Assembly (NCBI GenBank): GCA_009705025.1
Contig: WLDA01000067.1
Location: 1-5,812 of the forward strand
DNA: 5,812 nt
Reading direction: 5' to 3'
DNA from: Actinomycetota bacterium
Lineage (GTDB): Bacteria > Actinomycetota > Actinomycetes > Nanopelagicales > Nanopelagicaceae
The notes under the pieces were generated by a model that saw only the letters and a list, made by a program, of their open reading frames with translations, was not told where the DNA came from and made no database searches. Within the stretch, counting starts at the first letter, position 1; each line of letters opens with the position of its first letter. Positions 1 to 5,812 of the stretch are shown one piece after another. Position numbers and translations under genes: made by a program.

Positions 1-72
1 CCCATTAGCCAAACGCGCGCCAAATGGGGTTACTAAGCCTTCTCACGAGTATCCCTACTGCCGATTTACCGA

Positions 73-78
73 TAGGAT
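73..78 (+). promoter_or_regulatory. Possible -10 element of a gyrB promoter
   Basis: TAGGAT fits the actinobacterial TANNNT -10 pattern and would start transcription near base 85, leaving a leader of about 54 bases before the gyrB GTG. I see no good TTGACA-like -35 at 16-19 bases upstream, so this rests on one hexamer and its position. gyrB could instead be read through from an upstream recF-type operon. Confidence 0.25.
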
Positions 79-86
79 AAAAGACT

Positions 87-111
87 GCTAGGTCGGAATT
101 TCGCCTCTAGC
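87..111 (+). promoter_or_regulatory. Imperfect hairpin in the gyrB leader
   Basis: GCTAG at 87-91 is the reverse complement of CTAGC at 107-111, extended by a G-T pair (92/106). Inside, CGG (94-96) can pair with TCG (101-103) around an AATT loop. No T-run follows, so it is not a classical intrinsic terminator. It lies between the possible -10 and the Shine-Dalgarno sequence and could affect mRNA stability or gyrB expression. Chance is a real alternative for a 5-bp outer stem. Confidence 0.3.
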
Positions 112-127
112 GCCAATTTCAGGCATT

Positions 128-2100
<1,973 letters not shown>

Positions 2101-2108
2101 GAAACGCC

Positions 2109-4592
2109 ATGGAAGAAAATAAAGATTTCGACAGAATCGAAACAGTTGATCTCCAAGTGGAGATGGCTCGCTCTTATTTAGATTATGCAATGAGTGTCAT
2201 CGTCGGACGCGCACTTCCAGATATTAGAGATGGTTTAAAACCAGTTCACCGCCGCGTTCTTTATGCAATGTATGACGCTGGATATCGCCCAGATAAGGGC
2301 TATTACAAGTCTTCGCGCATCGTCGGTGACGTTATGGGTAATTACCACCCGCACGGAGATGGTGCTATTTATGACACTGTTGTTCGTTTAGCCCAACATT
2401 GGTCACTTCGCTATCCACTCATTGATGGCAATGGAAACTTTGGCTCCCCCGGTAACGACCCAGCTGCTGCCATGCGTTACACAGAGGCCCGTCTATCTCC
2501 AATAGCTATGGAGATGATGCGCGATATTGATGAAGATACAGTCAATTTTGTTCCTAACTATGACGGGCGATCACAAGAGCCAACAGTTCTACCAAGTCGA
2601 TTCCCAAACTTATTAGTAAATGGCAGCGCTGGAATTGCAGTTGGAATGGCCACAAATATTCCACCACACAACCTTCGTGAAATTGGTGAAGGTGTTGCAT
2701 GGGCACTCGCGCATCCCGAAGCAAAATCAGATGAGTTGCTTACTCAATTACTAAAAATTGTAAAAGGCCCAGACTTTCCTACAAAAGCACTCATTGTTGG
2801 TCGCACAGGTATTGAGAGCGCATACCGCACTGGTCGCGGATCAATCACAATGCGAGCTGTCGTACAAGTAGAAGAAATAAACAAGCGAACATGTTTAGTT
2901 ATCTCTGAACTTCCATACCAAGTAAACCCAGACAACCTTGCACTAAAAATTGCCGAGCTAGTCAAAGATGGAAAAATCAAAGGCATTGCAGATGTTCGCG
3001 ACGAAGGAAACGAGCGTTTAGGACAGCGCCTCGTCATAGTCTTACAAAGTTCAGCGATTCCAAAAGTAGTACTCAATAACCTTTACAAACAAACACAACT
3101 CCAAGACACATTCGGTGCAAATATGTTGGCACTCGTTGATGGGGTACCACGTACATTGCGCCTTGATGAATTTATTCGTTTCTATATAGACCACCAAGTA
3201 GAAGTAATTGTGCGCCGCACAAAATTCCGTTTAGTTGAAAAAGAGAAGCGCGCTCACATTCTTCTCGGATACCTAAAGGCACTGGATGCGCTTGACGCTG
3301 TTATTGCTTTGATTCGTGCGAGCACAACACCTGAAGAAGCTCGCACAGGCTTGATGAAATTACTCGATGTTGATGAAATTCAAGCTAATGCCATTCTTGA
3401 TATGCAGTTGCGCAGAATCGCAGCACTTGAGCGCCAGAAGATCAATGACGAGTACGAAGGACTAATGGCCGACATCATTGAACTCAATGCAATCCTTGCT
3501 AGCCCTGAAAAACAGCGTGAAATAATCAAAACAGAGCTTGAAGAGTTAGTTACTAAATATGGTGATGAGCGCCGTACGCAAATTGTTGCAAGCGAAGGCG
3601 ATTTCTCTGCAGAAGATTTGATTCCAGACCAAGATGTAGTTGTAACAATTACTCGCGGCGGATATTCAAAGCGCACAATGGCAGATCTTTACAGATCGCA
3701 ACGCCGTGGCGGCCGCGGAGTAAAGGGTGCAGCACTAAAAGAAGATGACGTTGTTGATCACTTCTTTGTTGCATCAACACACGACTGGTTGCTCTTCTTC
3801 ACAAACCAGGGACGCGTGTATCGCACCAAAGTTCACGAATTACCAGATGCAGGCCGCGATGCGCGTGGACAACATGTTGCAAACCTAATGGCATTCAAAC
3901 CAGAAGAAAAAATCGCACAAGTGCTTTCAATTAAAGATTATGAAATTTCACCATTCTTGGTTCTTGCAACAAAGAGCGGACTTGTAAAGAAAACACCACT
4001 GAGTGAATATGATTCACCACGCACAGGTGGACTTATTGCGATTTCACTCAAAGACAATGATGAAGTTGTAAGTGCATCACTCATGAATGTGGGAGATGAA
4101 TTGCTTTTGGTTTCTAGAAAAGGAATGTCGTTGCGTTTTGTAGTCGATGATGAATCCTTGCGACCAATGGGACGCTCAACCAGCGGTGTTATTGGAATGA
4201 AGTTTAAGAAAGATGATGAGTTGCTAACAATGGCCCGCATCGATACGTCGCTTGCAACAGATTCATTTGTATTTACTGCAACTGATGGTGGTTACGGCAA
4301 GAAAACCCCTATCGATGAATATCGTGTTCAAGGTAGAGGTGGCATCGGAATCAAAGCAGCAAAAATCGATGAAGATTCCAGAGGATCATTAGTTAGCGCA
4401 CTTGTTCTTCGCAATGAAGATGAAGTATTAGCAATTACTTCTGCCGGCACAGTGATGCGAACACCCGCAGCAGAGGTTCGCCAGACCGGTCGCGATTCAA
4501 TGGGTGTGCGTTTGGTCAATCTTGATGACGGCGTGAGCCTGCTTTCAGTGACTAAAAACAGCGAAGATGAGATTTCTCCGAAAAATCAGTAG
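2109..4592 (+). CDS. gyrA: DNA gyrase subunit A
   Basis: GyrA is the DNA cleavage, religation and wrapping subunit of gyrase. The 827-residue protein is complete and close to the usual actinobacterial length (838 in M. tuberculosis). The winged-helix and tower domain (about 35-360) carries catalytic Arg123-Tyr124 in [12 protein letters not shown]; Tyr124 forms the 5'-phosphotyrosyl link and matches Tyr122 of E. coli. A coiled-coil and exit-gate region (about 365-490) follows. The C-terminal beta-pinwheel (about 505-815) has the GyrA box QRRGGRG at 531-537. This box is needed for DNA wrapping and marks the gene as gyrase rather than ParC. The quinolone region carries Ser69, Gly85 and Asp89 (E. 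coli positions 67, 83 and 87); the first two are unusual. His97 and Asn108 replace the more common Pro and Gln in AQPWSLRY and DGQGNFGS. The ATG follows the gyrB stop by 8 bases, with only a weak AGGAAA (2099-2104) overlapping that stop, so translational coupling is likely. Confidence 0.98.
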   Translation: MEENKDFDRIETVDLQVEMARSYLDYAMSVIVGRALPDIRDGLKPVHRRVLYAMYDAGYRPDKGYYKSSRIVGDVMGNYHPHGDGAIYDTVVRLAQHWSLRYPLIDGNGNFGSPGNDPAAAMRYTEARLSPIAMEMMRDIDEDTVNFVPNYDGRSQEPTVLPSRFPNLLVNGSAGIAVGMATNIPPHNLREIGEGVAWALAHPEAKSDELLTQLLKIVKGPDFPTKALIVGRTGIESAYRTGRGSITMRAVVQVEEINKRTCLVISELPYQVNPDNLALKIAELVKDGKIKGIADVRDEGNERLGQRLVIVLQSSAIPKVVLNNLYKQTQLQDTFGANMLALVDGVPRTLRLDEFIRFYIDHQVEVIVRRTKFRLVEKEKRAHILLGYLKALDALDAVIALIRASTTPEEARTGLMKLLDVDEIQANAILDMQLRRIAALERQKINDEYEGLMADIIELNAILASPEKQREIIKTELEELVTKYGDERRTQIVASEGDFSAEDLIPDQDVVVTITRGGYSKRTMADLYRSQRRGGRGVKGAALKEDDVVDHFFVASTHDWLLFFTNQGRVYRTKVHELPDAGRDARGQHVANLMAFKPEEKIAQVLSIKDYEISPFLVLATKSGLVKKTPLSEYDSPRTGGLIAISLKDNDEVVSASLMNVGDELLLVSRKGMSLRFVVDDESLRPMGRSTSGVIGMKFKKDDELLTMARIDTSLATDSFVFTATDGGYGKKTPIDEYRVQGRGGIGIKAAKIDEDSRGSLVSALVLRNEDEVLAITSAGTVMRTPAAEVRQTGRDSMGVRLVNLDDGVSLLSVTKNSEDEISPKNQ

Positions 4593-4597
4593 GGTAA

Positions 4598-4615
4598 GAG
4601 CCTGAGTTTGGGCTC
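4598..4615 (+). repeat. Small inverted repeat just after gyrA
   Basis: GAGCC (4598-4602) and GGCTC (4611-4615) form a 5-bp GC-rich stem with an 8-base loop, starting 5 bases after the gyrA stop. The bases that follow contain no T-run, so it is at best a weak or Rho-assisted end for the gyrBA message. It overlaps the possible tRNA promoter. Confidence 0.35.
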
Positions 4616-4636
4616 ACGCAAAGTTCAAGGTAACCT
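4608..4636 (+). promoter_or_regulatory. Possible promoter for the tRNA-Ile/tRNA-Ala pair
   Basis: TTGGGC (4608-4613) and TAACCT (4631-4636) are separated by 17 bases and fit loose actinobacterial -35 and -10 (TANNNT) patterns. Transcription would begin near 4643, about 26 bases before tRNA-Ile. A separate tRNA promoter makes sense because stable RNAs need more output than gyrA. The match is modest, and read-through from gyrA remains possible. Confidence 0.3.
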
Positions 4637-4638
4637 TG
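4626..4638 (+). repeat. Perfect 6-base inverted repeat in the gyrA-tRNA spacer
   Basis: CAAGGT and ACCTTG flank a single central A, giving a near-perfect dyad. As RNA it folds only as a 5-bp stem with a 3-base loop. It overlaps the possible -10 hexamer (4631-4636), so it could be a protein-binding dyad; no operator family is recognised. Confidence 0.3.
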
Positions 4639-4648
4639 CGCTTCTGTG

Positions 4649-4665
4649 ATTGCGTCTAACGCAAT
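4649..4665 (+). repeat. Hairpin immediately upstream of tRNA-Ile
   Basis: ATTGCG (4649-4654) and CGCAAT (4660-4665) form a perfect 6-bp stem with a 5-base loop, ending 3 bases before the mature tRNA 5' end. The right arm can instead pair with the next bases as the palindrome CGCAATTGCG (4660-4669). A 5' leader hairpin could affect RNase P processing or isolate the tRNA fold from upstream sequence. The role is inferred. Confidence 0.4.
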
Positions 4666-4668
4666 TGC

Positions 4669-4743
4669 GGGCCTATAGCTCAGCCTGGTTAGAGCGCTTC
4701 CCTGATAAGGAAGAGGTCGATGGTTCGAGTCCATCTAGGCCCA
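4669..4743 (+). tRNA. tRNA-Ile (anticodon GAU)
   Basis: The complete cloverleaf is visible. The acceptor stem GGGCCTA (4669-4675) pairs with TAGGCCC (4736-4742), followed by discriminator A4743. The D arm has the GCTC/GAGC stem. The anticodon stem CTTCC/GGAAG encloses CTGATAA with anticodon GAT at 4704-4706. The T arm is GATGG-TTCGAGT-CCATC (4719-4735). The 3' bases after the discriminator are CCC, so the CCA end is not encoded and must be added by the CCA-adding enzyme. This tRNA decodes AUC and AUU. Its place after gyrA, paired with tRNA-Ala and outside an rRNA operon, is the usual actinobacterial arrangement. Confidence 0.97.
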
Positions 4744-4756
4744 CCCCGCTCAACAC

Positions 4757-4829
4757 GGGGACCTAGCTCAATTGGTAGAGCACTGCCTTTGCAAGGCAGG
4801 GGTTAGGGGTTCGATTCCCCTGGTCTCCA
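4757..4829 (+). tRNA. tRNA-Ala (anticodon UGC)
   Basis: The complete cloverleaf is visible. The acceptor stem GGGGACC (4757-4763) pairs with GGTCTCC (4822-4828) and includes the G3-U70 wobble pair, the main identity element for alanyl-tRNA synthetase. Discriminator A is at 4829. The anticodon stem CTGCC/GGCAG holds the loop TTTGCAA with anticodon TGC at 4790-4792, and the T loop is TTCGATT. CCA is not encoded (the next bases are CAA). It lies 13 bases after tRNA-Ile, so one precursor transcript is likely. Confidence 0.97.
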
Positions 4830-4878
4830 CAAGTACGTCAACGATTAAAAACTTATAAAAATAGAAAGTGGTTTATTC
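4830..4878 (+). other. AT-rich spacer between tRNA-Ala and the cyclophilin gene
   Basis: These 49 bases have no hairpin or T-run terminator. TATAAA at 4854-4859 resembles a -10, but no matching -35 is seen and it would leave a leader of only about 13 bases. AGAAAGTGG (4863-4871) is a poor Shine-Dalgarno candidate 7 bases before the ATG. The cyclophilin may be transcribed with the tRNAs or from a weak promoter here. Confidence 0.35.
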
Positions 4879-5394
4879 ATGTCAACAAATACCGCAACCC
4901 TTCACACTTCAATGGGCGACATTGTTATTGAGCTTTTCCCAAACCATGCACCAAAGACAGTTGCAAACTTTGTTGAACTTGCAACAGGCGCTCGCGAATG
5001 GGTAGACCCACGCACTGGCGAAAAATCAAATGCTAACTTGTATGACGGCACGGTTTTTCACCGCGTCATTGACGGTTTCATGATTCAAGGCGGAGATCCA
5101 CTTGGTCAAGGAACTGGCGGACCTGGTTACAAGTTTGCAGATGAATTTCATGGCGAACTAACTTTTGATCGTCCATACATTCTTGCAATGGCAAACTCTG
5201 GCCCAGGAACTAATGGTTCACAATTCTTTATCACTGTTGCACCGACTACATGGCTAAATCGCAAACACAGCATCTTTGGTGAAGTGAAGGATTCTGCTAG
5301 CCAGGGTGTAGTTGACGCAATTGCTAAAGCAAAGACTGGGCCACAAGATCGCCCATCAACACCAATTACAATTACTAGCGTAAGCGTCAAATAA
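4879..5394 (+). CDS. ppiA: Cyclophilin-type peptidyl-prolyl cis-trans isomerase
   Basis: This enzyme speeds cis-trans isomerisation of Xaa-Pro bonds during protein folding. The 171-residue protein is a single cyclophilin domain with no signal peptide or membrane segment, so it should be cytoplasmic. The family signature is [15 protein letters not shown] (60-74), followed by GSQFFIT (113-119). Residues matching the human CypA active site are Arg62, Phe67, Met68, Gln70, Asn106, Gln115, Phe117, Trp125, Leu126 and His130, so the site is complete. Trp125, the cyclosporin-contact tryptophan, is kept. An insert at about 38-53 ([11 protein letters not shown]) is typical of actinobacterial homologues. 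The ATG at 4879 is the only usable start: a frame stop lies at 4846-4848 and no other start codon falls between. The symbol follows the mycobacterial ppiA, found in the same place after gyrA and the tRNAs. Confidence 0.95.
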   Translation: MSTNTATLHTSMGDIVIELFPNHAPKTVANFVELATGAREWVDPRTGEKSNANLYDGTVFHRVIDGFMIQGGDPLGQGTGGPGYKFADEFHGELTFDRPYILAMANSGPGTNGSQFFITVAPTTWLNRKHSIFGEVKDSASQGVVDAIAKAKTGPQDRPSTPITITSVSVK

Positions 5395-5408
5395 TCTAAA
5401 TCGCGCTG

Positions 5409-5812
5409 ATGAAGCGTTCCGCAACTCTCACACTCATCACAATTATTTGTGCTGCATATTTAGTGCAATTACTAGTTCCCAACCTAGAACAAAATCTTTT
5501 TCTCATCAAAGAAGCAATCCTTAGTGATGGACAAATTCACGGGACCGCCCGTGGTGAGTGGTATCGATTACTAACTGTTGCTCTCACACACGGCGGAATT
5601 TTTCACCTTGGATTTAATATGTATGCGCTGATGGTTCTTGGAAATCCAATTGAGGCTGCATTTGGAAAAGAAAGATTTTTAGTAATTTTTTTCATCTCAC
5701 TCATTAGCGGATCGTTGGTATCAAATTATTTCGCCGCAGCTAATCAACCATCTGTTGGAGCATCTGGCGCAATCTTTGGACTCTTTGGTGCAATGGCGGT
5801 CGTCGGGCGAAA
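5409..5812 (+). CDS. Rhomboid-family intramembrane serine protease (3' end cut by the window)
   Basis: Rhomboids are integral membrane serine proteases that cut substrates within or beside the bilayer. Only 134 codons are present and the frame is open to the edge. Visible parts are a hydrophobic helix (about 6-24), a loop with EWYRLLT (50-56), a second helix with His61, His66 and Asn70 in THGGIFHLGFNM, a third helix (about 88-108), and GASG with catalytic Ser119 starting the fourth. His61, His66 and Asn70 have the same spacing as GlpG His145, His150 and Asn154. The GxxxG-type helix GAIFGLFGA follows the serine. The catalytic histidine should lie in a later helix beyond the window, so activity cannot be confirmed. 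The ATG is the only possible start, since a frame stop lies at 5397-5399. No clear Shine-Dalgarno precedes it, so coupling to the cyclophilin gene 14 bases upstream is plausible. In Streptomyces a rhomboid gene also follows the cyclophilin, with crgA next. Substrate unknown. Confidence 0.93.
   Translation, partial: MKRSATLTLITIICAAYLVQLLVPNLEQNLFLIKEAILSDGQIHGTARGEWYRLLTVALTHGGIFHLGFNMYALMVLGNPIEAAFGKERFLVIFFISLISGSLVSNYFAAANQPSVGASGAIFGLFGAMAVVGR

Noticed and set aside
24..80. Small + strand open frame of 18 codons (ATG to TAA) upstream of gyrB, a possible leader peptide
   Set aside because: No Shine-Dalgarno precedes it, it would lie upstream of the only plausible transcription start, and such a short frame is expected by chance.
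4598..4615. Intrinsic terminator after gyrA
   Set aside because: The 5-bp stem is not followed by a T-run, so it does not meet the intrinsic terminator pattern. It is recorded only as an inverted repeat.
4552..4734. Minus-strand open frame of 60 codons beginning MDSNHRPLPYQ
   Set aside because: It is the reverse complement of tRNA-Ile and its flanks. This peptide string is a well-known artefact of translating tRNA antisense, of the kind collected as spurious families.
4669..4829. Integration or attachment site at the tRNA pair
   Set aside because: tRNA genes are common phage and island targets, but no duplicated 3' tRNA fragment, integrase or foreign sequence is seen, and the flanking gene order is conserved.

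Overview
The window is an ordinary but informative piece of a bacterial chromosome, almost entirely genic and read on the + strand. It carries gyrB, gyrA, tRNA-Ile(GAU), tRNA-Ala(UGC), a cytoplasmic cyclophilin and the first 134 codons of a rhomboid protease. This order is typical of Actinobacteria near the replication origin (dnaA-dnaN-recF-gyrB-gyrA-tRNAs-ppiA-rhomboid-crgA). Both gyrase proteins read as close relatives of the mycobacterial and streptomycete enzymes. The DNA is AT-rich for an actinobacterium: roughly 40-45% GC by hand count of sampled lines. That suggests a streamlined aquatic lineage such as the Nanopelagicales (acI, 'Ca. Planktophila/Nanopelagicus'). The phylum is well supported; the lineage is an inference.

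Layout. Bases 1-138 hold no gene I can identify. They contain a possible -10 element, a hairpin and a Shine-Dalgarno sequence, so they look like the gyrB leader. gyrB (139-2100, GTG start) is followed after 8 bases by gyrA (2109-4592). A 76-base spacer with three small inverted repeats leads to tRNA-Ile (4669-4743) and tRNA-Ala (4757-4829). A 49-base AT-rich spacer precedes the cyclophilin gene (4879-5394), and the rhomboid gene starts 14 bases later (5409) and runs off the end.

How the genes work together. GyrB (ATPase, TOPRIM) and GyrA (cleavage tyrosine, DNA-wrapping domain) form the A2B2 DNA gyrase that introduces negative supercoils. Their tight spacing fits stoichiometric co-expression. 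The tRNAs and the protein-folding and membrane-proteolysis genes are conserved neighbours rather than parts of the same pathway.

I found no mobile element, CRISPR array, frameshift or obviously new system. The points most worth a second look are unusual residues in the quinolone-resistance-determining region of GyrA (Ser69 and Gly85), the absence of the DUF3566 membrane-protein gene usual between gyrA and the tRNAs, and the structured spacer just upstream of tRNA-Ile.
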